From Thermoanaerobaculales bacterium (GTDB lineage: Bacteria > Acidobacteriota > Thermoanaerobaculia > Thermoanaerobaculales > Sulfomarinibacteraceae), in the NCBI GenBank assembly GCA_035358815.1, contig DAOPQC010000006.1, forward strand, positions 118,456 through 182,455: a stretch of 64,000 bases of DNA, given 5' to 3'. Numbering within the stretch: the stretch's first letter is position 1; every line of letters begins with the position of its first letter. A model generated the notes under the pieces. That model searched no databases. It saw only the letters and a list, made by a program, of their open reading frames with translations, and was not told the origin of the DNA. Below, one piece after another: positions 56,775-64,000 of this stretch. The position numbers and the translations under genes were made by a program.

Positions 56775-58148
56775 GTGACAGCGCGCACCGCCGACGTCGT
56801 GATCTGCGGGGCCGGCATCGCCGGTGTCTCCGCCGCCTTCCAGCTCGCCGTCCGCCACAGCCTCCGCGACGTCGTGCTGGTCGACGAGCGGCCGCCGCTG
56901 ACGCTGACCAGCGACAAGTCGACCGAGGCCTACCGCAACTGGTGGCCGGGACCGGACGACGCCATGGTCGGGCTGATGAACCGCTCCATCGACCTGCTCG
57001 AGGAGCTCGCGGCCGCCACCGGCAACCGCTTCCTCCTCAACCGGCGCGGCTACGTCTACGCCACCTCCGACCCGCGGCGAGCGGCTGCCTACCGGACGAC
57101 CGGCGAGCGCGCCTCGGCGCAGGGCGCCGGTCCACTGCGCGTGCATGGCGCCGGGACCGAGGCCCCAACCTACGTCCCGCACCGGTCCGACGCCTGGCGG
57201 GATCAGCCGCAGGGCGCCGATCTGATCGTGGACCCGGCGCTGATCCACGAGCTCTTCCCCTACCTCGCCAGCGATGTCCGCGCCGTCCTTCACACCCGCC
57301 GCTGTGGCTGGCTGTCCGGCCAGCAGCTGGGCATGGAGCAACTCGAGCAGGCGCGCGCGAACGGCGTCCACCTGATCGAGGGGCGGATCACCGCGGTCGA
57401 GGTCGACGGTGGGCGCGTCGGCGGGGTGCGCGTGGCCACCCCGTCATCGGAGTACACGATCGCGACCCGGTGCTTCGTCAACGCCGCGGGGCCGTTCCTG
57501 CGGCCGGTCGCCCGCCTGCTCGGGCTGGACCTCCCGGTCTTCTCCGAGCTCCACGTCAAGATGTCGTTCCGCGACCACCTGGGCGTCGTCCCCCGCAGCG
57601 CGCCGCTCCTGATCTGGGAGGACCCCCAACGCCTGTCGTGGACCGACGAGGAGGCGAGGCTCCTGCGGGAGAGCGCCGCCACCCGGTGGCTGACCGAGGA
57701 GATGCCGCCCGGCGTCCACATGCGGCCGGAGGGGACCGAGCACGCGATCATCCTCTGGCCGTACCATGTCGGCGAGGTCCCCGAGACGTTCCCGATCGAG
57801 CTCCCGCCCGGCTACGCCGAGATCGCCCTGCGCGGCATGACGCGGCTGGTCCCTGCGCTCGAGGCGTACCTCGACCACCTGCCCACCCCGTTCGTCGACG
57901 GCGGCTACTACACCAAGACCCGGGAGAACCGTCCGCTGGCGTGCCCGCTCCCGGTCGCCGGCGCGTTCCTCCACGGCGCCCTGTCCGGCTTCGGCCTGAT
58001 GGCGTCGTCGGCCACCGCGGAGCTGCTCGCGCTCCACATCACCGGCGGTTCGCTGCCGGGCTACGCGCCCGCCTTCGACCTGCGCCGCTACGACGACCCG
58101 GCCTACCTGCGCTCGCTCGAGCTCTGGGGGACCTCCGGGCAGCTCTAG
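56775..58148 (+). CDS. FAD-dependent oxidoreductase (DAO family)
   Basis: 457 residues. The N-terminal FAD motif 'VVICGAGIAGVSAAFQLA' is followed by 'LVDERPPLTLTSDKSTEAYRNWW', a DAO-family substrate-region signature seen in sarcosine/dimethylglycine oxidase relatives. 'FVNAAGPFLRPVARLLGL' and the C-terminal 'GALSGFGLMASSATAELLALHI' close the FAD site. It probably oxidises a secondary or D-amino acid-like substrate; identity is unknown. The GTG at 56775 is chosen because a TAGAAT box precedes it by six bases; GTG 56769 is the alternative. Confidence 0.85.
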   Translation: MTARTADVVICGAGIAGVSAAFQLAVRHSLRDVVLVDERPPLTLTSDKSTEAYRNWWPGPDDAMVGLMNRSIDLLEELAAATGNRFLLNRRGYVYATSDPRRAAAYRTTGERASAQGAGPLRVHGAGTEAPTYVPHRSDAWRDQPQGADLIVDPALIHELFPYLASDVRAVLHTRRCGWLSGQQLGMEQLEQARANGVHLIEGRITAVEVDGGRVGGVRVATPSSEYTIATRCFVNAAGPFLRPVARLLGLDLPVFSELHVKMSFRDHLGVVPRSAPLLIWEDPQRLSWTDEEARLLRESAATRWLTEEMPPGVHMRPEGTEHAIILWPYHVGEVPETFPIELPPGYAEIALRGMTRLVPALEAYLDHLPTPFVDGGYYTKTRENRPLACPLPVAGAFLHGALSGFGLMASSATAELLALHITGGSLPGYAPAFDLRRYDDPAYLRSLELWGTSGQL

Positions 58149-58161
58149 CCCGCGTTTCTCA
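58147..58161 (+). repeat. Solo copy of AGCCCGC..TCTCA element end
   Basis: AGCCCGCGTTTCTCA overlaps the stop codon of the FAD oxidoreductase gene. It matches the left terminal repeat of the element at 43546-43630 in 13 of 15 bases and in its position relative to a stop codon. No matching right end was found downstream. Confidence 0.5.
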
Positions 58162-58179
58162 TCGCCCCGGAAGACACGC

Positions 58180-58372
58180 TGCGCGCAGCTCGACGATGGG
58201 GTGGAGGGCCGAGCCCGGGAGCGCCTGCGGAAGATCGGATCGCAGTGGTCCAAGATCGACTGAAACTTCCAGGATTCCCGTCGATCTCGTCAAAAAGTGG
58301 TCGAAATGGTCGAGAATGGACAAGAATCTCAGCGAAATCGACCTAGAGGTGGTCCAATCTAGCTGAATCGGC
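58180..58372. other. AT-richer intergenic block with repeated GTGGTCSAA units
   Basis: Lower G+C than its surroundings. GTGGTCCAA occurs at 58245 and 58349 and GTGGTCGAA at 58297, mixed with 'tcgagaatgg' and 'gatcgac..gaaatcgac' short inverted pairs. An open frame continues through part of it but has no coding character. A structured RNA or a remnant repeat are both possible; no known RNA family was recognised. Confidence 0.4.
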
Positions 58373-58416
58373 GGCGGGCCGCGCCGATTTCCAGCCGCCG
58401 GCAACGCCGCCAGGCC

Positions 58417-58422
58417 TACAAT
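58417..58422 (+). promoter_or_regulatory. TANNNT box (TACAAT) upstream of plsC-like gene
   Basis: TACAAT is nine bases before the GTG at 58432, and no Shine-Dalgarno intervenes. Near-leaderless start, slightly longer spacing than at the other genes. Confidence 0.4.
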
Positions 58423-58431
58423 GGCCCGGCC

Positions 58432-59181
58432 GTGACGCCGTTGCGCTTCATCCGCACCGCCTTCGCCTGGGCCTTCGGATGCCTGGCCACTGTAGGCTGC
58501 ACCCTGCCGGCGCTGCTGATCTCGCGGCTTCCCGGCGGCGACCCCGTGGCCCACCGGATGGCGCGGCTGTGGGGCCGGCTCTGCGTCTGGGGGACCGGTT
58601 GCCCGGTCAGGATCGAGGGCCTCGCCCACGTCGACCTCGCCCGCCGCTACGTCGTGATGGCCAACCACCAGTCGGCGCTCGACATCCCGGTCCTGATGGC
58701 GGTGCTGCCGGCGGCGTGGCGCACGGTCTTCTGGGCCAAGGAGAGCCTGTTCCGGGTCCCGGTGCTCGGTTGGGCGATGCGGATGCTGGGCCACATGCCG
58801 ATCGATCGGGTCAACCGCCGGCTCGCCGGCAAGATGCTCTCGGACACCCTGCGGCAGGTGGAGGATGGCCGGTCGATGCTGGTCTTCCCCGAGGAGACCT
58901 ACGGACCGCCCGGACAGCTCCTGCCGTTCCAGCGGGGCGGGTTCGTGTTCGCGCTCAGGTCCCGGCTCGACGTGCTGCCGGTGGCCGTTCTCGGCACCCG
59001 CGACGCGCTGCCTCCAGGCGTGCGGCGGGTGGCGCCCACACGATTGACCGTCAGGTTCGGGGAGCCGATCGCGACCTCCGAGCTGGCGGTGGGCGACCGG
59101 CCCCTGCTCGCCGAGCGGACTCGCGCGGCGATCGAACACCTGTGCCGCGAAGGCCATCCCGGTCACGACCTGCCGGACTGA
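58432..59181 (+). CDS. plsC: 1-acyl-sn-glycerol-3-phosphate acyltransferase (PlsC-like)
   Basis: 249 residues. The N-terminal hydrophobic helix (about 8-30) is followed by acyltransferase block I NHQSALD (NHx4D). Block II is 'VFWAKESLFRVPVLGWAM', and block III is 'MLVFPEETYGPPG', where the usual FPEGTRS reads FPEETYG. Block IV 'LPVAVLGTRDALP' follows. It transfers an acyl group to lysophosphatidate (or a related acceptor) in phospholipid synthesis. The altered block III, which contacts the glycerol phosphate, leaves the acceptor open. Confidence 0.9.
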   Translation: MTPLRFIRTAFAWAFGCLATVGCTLPALLISRLPGGDPVAHRMARLWGRLCVWGTGCPVRIEGLAHVDLARRYVVMANHQSALDIPVLMAVLPAAWRTVFWAKESLFRVPVLGWAMRMLGHMPIDRVNRRLAGKMLSDTLRQVEDGRSMLVFPEETYGPPGQLLPFQRGGFVFALRSRLDVLPVAVLGTRDALPPGVRRVAPTRLTVRFGEPIATSELAVGDRPLLAERTRAAIEHLCREGHPGHDLPD

Positions 59182-59239
59182 CCCCGGTGGGGCACACGGG
59201 TGGTCAGCAATGAGCGCCGGGCCAGGCGCCGCGGGCGTT

Positions 59240-59384
59240 TCGTGGTATCCGCGGTCCTTGAACGCGGATCGACTGAACCGCAGCGGGCACAGAGAACGCA
59301 GAGGTGGGTCAACGTGCCTTCCACCGGCTGCTCGGCACCCTCCGCGACCTCCGCGGTTCTGAACGGGCGGGAGGAGGAGCTCCC
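59240..59384. repeat. REP-like 'cacagagaacgcagagg' inverted repeat
   Basis: AACCGCAGCGGGCACAGAG followed by AACGCAGAGG (about 59276-59306) faces CCCTCCGCGACCTCCGCGGTT (about 59338-59358), and 'ccttgaacgcgg' faces 'cggttctgaacg' outside it. Together they can form a long imperfect hairpin between convergently arranged genes. The same 'accgcag-cacagag-cgcagagg' wording is known to me as a frequent intergenic repeat in acidobacterial and other metagenomic genomes. Confidence 0.65.
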
Positions 59385-60863
59385 CTACTCCTCTGGTTTT
59401 CCGCTTCTCGACGCCCCGACTCCTGCCGCGCCCCCGGCCCCGCCTAGTGTCCCTCCGATCGCGGCCAGCAGCTCGCGGAAGCGGTCGCTGTCCCGCACCG
59501 CCTCGAGATCCGGGTCGGCTCGCATCAGGGCGGCGTCCGCGAAGCCGAGCTGCACCGCGTGCTCGAGCGCGTCCAGCGCCTGCGACCGGCGGCCTGCCAG
59601 CGACAGCGCGCAGGAGCGGTTGTACCAGACCGACGGGTTGTCGGGCTGGATCCGGCACGCGACGCCGAGTGCAGAGGCGGCGTGGCCCGGCCGGCGGTCG
59701 GCGATGAGGCCCTGTGGCATGTAGACCGCCACGTTCGAGAACAGGTGGGCCAGGACGCGGCGGGCGGTGGCGGCCTCGAGCCCGTCGCCCTCGGCCTGAT
59801 GCTCGAGCCGCGCGACCTCGAGATCGTTGGCCAGCGTCTCGGGCGGCGCCGCCGGCTCGGCCGCGAGGAAGCGCGCAAACACCTGGTTGATCCGCTCCCG
59901 CTCCTGCCGCTCGCGCTCGGCCCATCGCTCCTCGAGCGAGGCGGCGCGCTCGACCTCGGGGTCTGCCTCGAGCGACAGCCAGCGGGCGTGCGCCGCAGCG
60001 ACATCGCGCAGGCCTTCGAAGTCCAGCGCCGCCGCCTGGTACCTGCGCATCGCCGCGAGCTTCTGGCCATCGGCCTCGAGCGCCGCCGCGGCCGCGAGAT
60101 CGGCCGCGAGCAGCCGGTCCACCATGGCGTCGTCCCGAGGCCGCACGCCGCGGCGCATCCCCTGCAGCTCCATCCACTCCAGTGCCTGGCGCGCGAGCGA
60201 GGGCGGCATCCAGGTGTGCCCGCCGGAGAATGTCTCCAGCCGCCTCGCGACCCCGGCCTCCCGCACGCGGGCGTGCAGCCTGCGCGTGTCCTGGTAGTTG
60301 AAGTCGCTGTCGCCAGCCGTGACGAACACCGCCGCCCGGTTGCCGGCGAGCGCCTCCTCGATGCAGCGCCCTCCCGAGCCGATGATGCCGGCGACGGACC
60401 CGGTCGTCCGGCCCACCTCGAAGGCCACGTAGACGGTGCCCGAAAACCCGGCGAGGTGGATCCGCCTGTCATCGATGGCGTAGCGCTCGTGGATCTCTGG
60501 CCAGAGGGCGTTGAGGGCGCGCCGGTTGGGCTCCATGCCGCTGTCGCTGCGGGTGTCGTTGGACGACACGATGATCCAGCCGAGCTCGCGCGCCGGATCG
60601 AGGAACAGCTCGGCCGCCGGAACCGAGCGCCCGCGCGGATCGAGCACCACGAGAACCGGCCACCGCCTGCCCGGATTGTAGGCCTCGGGCAGGTACAGCG
60701 TGTACGACTGGCTGGGATCGGACGCGCACGCGATCCCCTCCACGAGCCGACCCCTCGGCGGGCCCTCCGCTGCCGGTGCCGGAGCCTCTGCCAGCGCCTG
60801 GGGCGCGGCGGCGGCGAGCAGCAGTGCGACGACGGCGACCGTCACCATGCCTGTGGTACGCAC
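59385..60863 (-). CDS. Exported alpha/beta-hydrolase (esterase-like) with C-terminal TPR region
   Basis: 492 residues. The signal peptide is 'VTVAVVALLLAAAAPQALA'. Residues about 35-240 form an alpha/beta hydrolase resembling PHB-depolymerase/feruloyl-esterase-like domains. These show 'SYTLYLPEAYNPGRRWPVLVVLDPRG', the nucleophile elbow 'HLAGFSGTVYVAFEVG', and 'FSGGHTWMPP' for the catalytic His. The C-terminal half is helical with TPR-like repeats ('PDNPSVWYNRSCALSLAGRRSQALDALEHAV'). The substrate is unknown. The GTG at 60863 is chosen because GGAGGG lies six bases upstream; a GTG at 60890 is possible. The adjacent membrane protease gene ends about 57 bp upstream on the same strand. Confidence 0.78.
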   Translation of the reverse strand: MRTTGMVTVAVVALLLAAAAPQALAEAPAPAAEGPPRGRLVEGIACASDPSQSYTLYLPEAYNPGRRWPVLVVLDPRGRSVPAAELFLDPARELGWIIVSSNDTRSDSGMEPNRRALNALWPEIHERYAIDDRRIHLAGFSGTVYVAFEVGRTTGSVAGIIGSGGRCIEEALAGNRAAVFVTAGDSDFNYQDTRRLHARVREAGVARRLETFSGGHTWMPPSLARQALEWMELQGMRRGVRPRDDAMVDRLLAADLAAAAALEADGQKLAAMRRYQAAALDFEGLRDVAAAHARWLSLEADPEVERAASLEERWAERERQERERINQVFARFLAAEPAAPPETLANDLEVARLEHQAEGDGLEAATARRVLAHLFSNVAVYMPQGLIADRRPGHAASALGVACRIQPDNPSVWYNRSCALSLAGRRSQALDALEHAVQLGFADAALMRADPDLEAVRDSDRFRELLAAIGGTLGGAGGAAGVGASRSGKPEE

Positions 60864-60920
60864 CGATCGCCCTCCGGTTCCCGGGCGCACGCCACCGGCC
60901 CCCTACGAGCTCGGGCCCGG

Positions 60921-63900
60921 TCAGGTCGGCGCCTGGCTGTCGGCGGTCAGCGCGCGGCTCCACAGCACGCCGGCGACGAGCACCAGCAGCCCCGCCGTCA
61001 ACGACCCGGCGAGCGCCGCCGGGAACGCCCTGAAGATGCCCTCCCGCACGAATGACAGGGACGACATCGCCGCGGCAGCCACCGGCAGCAGCGCCAGGTG
61101 CCGGCGCAGCACGACGACGTAGGCGAGCCACAGCAGCAGCCCGGTCACCAGCCCGGCTGCCAGCCAGCGCGGCACGGTCTCGACGCCGTCGGAGCCGGCC
61201 AGCACCAGCCCGGCCAGCACCAGCCCGACGGACAACGCCACCCGCCACCGCGTCCAGCTCCTGGAGGCGACCTCCACGAAGGTCAGGATCAGCAGCAGCA
61301 GCGCCGTTCCGGCGATCCATCCGGTGATCGGATCCAGCGCGGCGGCGAGGAACGGCGACGCCGCGCCGGCGGCATCGAACGCGGGCCAGGTCGGATCGAG
61401 CGGGGCCGCCGCCCTTCCGGCCGCGGCAGCGGCACCCGCGACCGCGAGGCCGAGGCCGCCGGCGACGGCGGCGTCGGCGACCCGGAACGGGGACGGCTGG
61501 CGCGGGACCCAGCGGTGGACGAGGCCGATCGCCAGCGCCATCGCGGTCGCCGACGCGACCAGGAGGAGGACCGCACCGGCCACGATCATCCCCGCCTGCA
61601 GAGCGAACGGCTGGGCGCTGGAGAACTGCGCCGTGATCGAGGGCCAGCTGTTGGCGAGGCCGATCAAGCCGAGGACGACGACGACCGATGCCGCGAGCGC
61701 GAATGTCCTCGGGGAGAAGCGGCCCTTGCTCCAGCGCACGACGCCGATCACGCCGCCCGCTACGAAGATCGCGATCGCCGCCACCGTGCAGACGATCCGC
61801 GCCAGCTGCGCCGCGCTGCCGCGGTTGCGCTCGCCGCGCTCCCAGTCCTCGGGCACGTGCACGAACCGATAGGCGTCGACGACCTCGTCGCCGCCGATCT
61901 CGACCGCGACCCTCGCGTCCCCCTGCTCGACAGGGTAGGCCGCCTTGTCGGAGAGCACGAACCTCCAGTCGATCCTTTCTGGCCGCTTCTCGGGCTCCGC
62001 AGACACCTCGTTCAGCCTGCCGGCGTCGAGGCCGAGCCGCTCGGCCACGGCCTGCCTCGCAAGCTCGCGCGCGGCGCCGGACTCGAGCTGGGCTCCCGCC
62101 CGCGACTCCGGCAATCGATGAGAGAAGCGCTCGACCGCTCCGTCCGGACCCACCGAAACCTGGTACTCCTCGGCCCGCTCCACCACGTCGCCCTCGAATG
62201 AGGTGAACCGTACGAGCCACCGCGGCGGGGCGACGTAGCTGCCCAGCAGATCGCGGTAGGCCTCGGCACCGCCCTCCTGCCAGACGAAGCGGTCCTCGAT
62301 CGAGGGCGCTCCCTCGACCGCCGACAGCGCGCGCCAGCCCTCGGGGATCGTGATCCCTCGCGCAGCGAGCTCGGCGCGGGCGGCCGTCACCGCCGCCGAG
62401 CGGCCTGCCGCGAGCGCCGGCACCTCGCTCCTGAAGTCGGCCAGGCCGAACCAGGCGGCAAGGCCGATCACCCCGGCGGCGACGAGCGCGGCCCGCGAGC
62501 GCGAGCCGATGCCGGCGGCGGCCGGCACGGCCTCAGGCCGCTCCGCCACCGCCGCCGCGGCCGGCTGCCAGCCCAGGTTGCGGTCGGCCTCCGCGACCTC
62601 GCCCCACCTCCCGGCCCGAATGCGCCTCGCCAGCACGATCAAGAGTGGCACCAGCGTGAGCGCCAGGACCAGCGCCCGGTCCACCCAGATGCCCGGGGTC
62701 GAGGCGGCGAACAGCGGTATCGCGAACCACATCACGTCGTACGCGAAGTGGAGGACGATCGCCGGCACCAGGCCGAAGACGAGGTACAGCAGCCCGAATC
62801 CGACCGCCGGCAGGATCAGCTCGACCAGCCTGGCGTAGGCTGGCTGGGCCGGGTAGTTGGCGTGGCCGCCGCCGAAGATCAGCGCCTGCAGCACCAGCGC
62901 GCCGAGGATCCACCACTTCCTTCCCCCGAAGCGCTGGCCAAGCAGGGCCGCGCTGGCGATCGGGATGGCGCGGAAGAGGCACTCCTCCCAGAACCCGGCC
63001 TGCAGGGAGATCGCGACCGACGACAGCCACGGCAGGTAGTTCGCGATCACGTTCGGGTCGTAGAGGGCGTCGGACGGGTTCCACCAGCCCAAGGTGCGGC
63101 TCGCGAACAGATAGAGCGCGACGTCGAACGCGAGGAAGACGGCCACCAGCAGGTAGCCGGCCGCGGTCTGGCCCGCCACGGACTTCGTGCCGGCCACCCC
63201 GGGCGACCAGACACGCCACAGCTGCAGGTGGTTCGGGAAGGCCCTCCGGGTCAGGCTCTCCGCGGCCATGAACGAGAGGGTGAGCAGGAGCCCCATCCCG
63301 AGCAGCTGCAGCAGCGCCTGCACCACCTGCTCGAGGGCGAAGTTGGTCGCGGAGATCGCAGTGTCGTATCCCATCCAGGCGAGCGGCCACTGGTTGAGAA
63401 CGACCAGGGCCTGCAGGCCGGCGATGAACAGCCCCCATGCCAGCGCGTGCTTCCACAGCACCCACCGCTTGCGCAGCAGCAGGAAGGTGCCGATGACGCA
63501 CCCCCCGATGACGTAGAGCAGGGCGGCCGCGACCGCGGCGCCGGTCGCGATGCCGTTGTTGGCCGAACGCATCTCCTCGTACCGGCGCTCGAAGGCCTCC
63601 GGCACCTTGACGAAATTGGTCAGCTCGGTGAAGCGGTCGCCGGTGACCACCAGCCGCAGCCGGTAACGGCCCTCCTCGCCGACCATCGGCGACGGCCGCT
63701 CGTAGACGAAGGTGTGATCGACGCGGCCGGACGGGCGCACCTCCTGCGCGTCCTCGACCCGCTCGAAGGCGCCGAGGTCGATCCCCCAGTCGCGGGTCGC
63801 CGCCGTCTCCGCGATCGCCCGCGCGGCGGCTGGCTCGAGGGCGGCCCCCGGGTCCTCCTCCGGGATCATCTCCACGAACCCGAAGGGCTTGCCCGCAGGG

Positions 63901-64000
63901 GTGAAGCGGATCAGGGTCTCGTTGGCCTCGAACTCGGCGAAGTGGCGCACCCGCCAGGTGTAGGGCGAGTAGAGCCCCTCCGCGAGCATCCGCGAGAACG
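60921..64000 (-). CDS. CPBP-family intramembrane protease with internal module duplication (5' end outside window)
   Basis: At least 1022 residues; the frame stays open to the window edge ('FSR' before the first Met), so the N-terminus is missing. The CPBP/Abi core contains 'GFWEECLFRAIPIA' (EExxxR, about residue 335 counted from Met 63989), 'FGGGHANYPAQP' (about 375) and 'IVLHFAYDVMWFAIP' (about 415). It acts as a glutamate-type intramembrane endopeptidase (Rce1-like). Before and after this core are two similar units, each a soluble beta domain followed by helices: 'TNFVKVPEAFERRYEEMRSAN' versus 'YRFVHVPEDWERGERNRGSA', then 'GGCVIG' versus 'GGVIG'. Only the first unit leads into a catalytic core. 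The substrate is unknown. Confidence 0.85.
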   Translation of the reverse strand, partial: FSRMLAEGLYSPYTWRVRHFAEFEANETLIRFTPAGKPFGFVEMIPEEDPGAALEPAAARAIAETAATRDWGIDLGAFERVEDAQEVRPSGRVDHTFVYERPSPMVGEEGRYRLRLVVTGDRFTELTNFVKVPEAFERRYEEMRSANNGIATGAAVAAALLYVIGGCVIGTFLLLRKRWVLWKHALAWGLFIAGLQALVVLNQWPLAWMGYDTAISATNFALEQVVQALLQLLGMGLLLTLSFMAAESLTRRAFPNHLQLWRVWSPGVAGTKSVAGQTAAGYLLVAVFLAFDVALYLFASRTLGWWNPSDALYDPNVIANYLPWLSSVAISLQAGFWEECLFRAIPIASAALLGQRFGGRKWWILGALVLQALIFGGGHANYPAQPAYARLVELILPAVGFGLLYLVFGLVPAIVLHFAYDVMWFAIPLFAASTPGIWVDRALVLALTLVPLLIVLARRIRAGRWGEVAEADRNLGWQPAAAAVAERPEAVPAAAGIGSRSRAALVAAGVIGLAAWFGLADFRSEVPALAAGRSAAVTAARAELAARGITIPEGWRALSAVEGAPSIEDRFVWQEGGAEAYRDLLGSYVAPPRWLVRFTSFEGDVVERAEEYQVSVGPDGAVERFSHRLPESRAGAQLESGAARELARQAVAERLGLDAGRLNEVSAEPEKRPERIDWRFVLSDKAAYPVEQGDARVAVEIGGDEVVDAYRFVHVPEDWERGERNRGSAAQLARIVCTVAAIAIFVAGGVIGVVRWSKGRFSPRTFALAASVVVVLGLIGLANSWPSITAQFSSAQPFALQAGMIVAGAVLLLVASATAMALAIGLVHRWVPRQPSPFRVADAAVAGGLGLAVAGAAAAAGRAAAPLDPTWPAFDAAGAASPFLAAALDPITGWIAGTALLLLILTFVEVASRSWTRWRVALSVGLVLAGLVLAGSDGVETVPRWLAAGLVTGLLLWLAYVVVLRRHLALLPVAAAAMSSLSFVREGIFRAFPAALAGSLTAGLLVLVAGVLWSRALTADSQAPT

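Noticed and set aside
58149..58366. Open frame continuing through the AT-richer block
   Set aside because: It is an out-of-frame extension over the FAD oxidoreductase gene; no start, ribosome binding site or family match.

Overview
The window is a very GC-rich bacterial chromosome segment (roughly 70% G+C by eye), densely coded on both strands. It has no rRNA, tRNA, integrase, transposase or CRISPR array. About 45 protein genes are supported. Three secreted proteins carry a 'DGFESG/DGFETG...W' element, two of them at the extreme C-terminus. This, together with the GH109 enzyme, many PAS kinases and REP-like 'cacagag' and 'gtcatcccgag' intergenic repeats, suggests an Acidobacteriota-type organism (Thermoanaerobaculia-like). 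That assignment is inference from style; no marker gene was compared.

Layout. 1-10 kb: flavin oxidoreductase, OsmC protein, yellow/MRJP-like protein, secreted tandem FKBP, multi-cluster ferredoxin, FG-GAP repeat secreted protein, secreted Ntn-hydrolase, APS kinase. 10-14 kb: a histidine kinase/NtrC-type regulator pair with a degenerate lone receiver downstream. 15-19 kb: a tightly coupled three-gene minus-strand operon (sigma-70-like HTH protein, unknown protein, AAA ATPase with a DUF3696-like C-terminus). This is the best candidate for an undescribed or poorly described, perhaps defence-like, system. 19-23 kb: TetR regulator with a clear promoter and operator, nitronate monooxygenase and acyl-CoA synthetase. 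23-28 kb: sugar nucleotidyltransferase, galactokinase coupled to a Tat-exported GH109 enzyme, TesB. 28-33 kb: a large trypsin-like secreted protease and an exported PepF. 33-40 kb: YchF, a DUF4388 protein, a membrane glycosyltransferase-like protein, a quinone oxidoreductase, a small 4-TM protein. 40-45 kb: heme lipoprotein plus cydAB (with a Crp/Fnr-like palindrome in the promoter), bacterioferritin, a Ni/Co-type transporter. 45-47 kb: a small toxin-antitoxin patch (intact higBA between fragments of higA and relE). 47-54 kb: glpK, STAS protein, a 1321-aa hybrid kinase, OmpA/vWA/TSP3 lipoprotein with a textbook terminator. 55-64 kb: beta-lactamase-fold hydrolase, FAD oxidoreductase, PlsC, TPR esterase, and a CPBP protease cut by the window edge.

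Two genome-scale signals stand out. First, at least eight genes start 6-9 nt after a TANNNT box with no ribosome binding site, the arrangement of leaderless mRNAs; this also resolves several GTG starts. Second, many intergenic gaps are filled by related G/C-skewed repeat islands: 'ttcccg' arrays facing 'cgggaa/cggaga' arrays, with 'ggatctagg' and 'ggataggg' modules. Two of these even supply the stop codon of the preceding gene.
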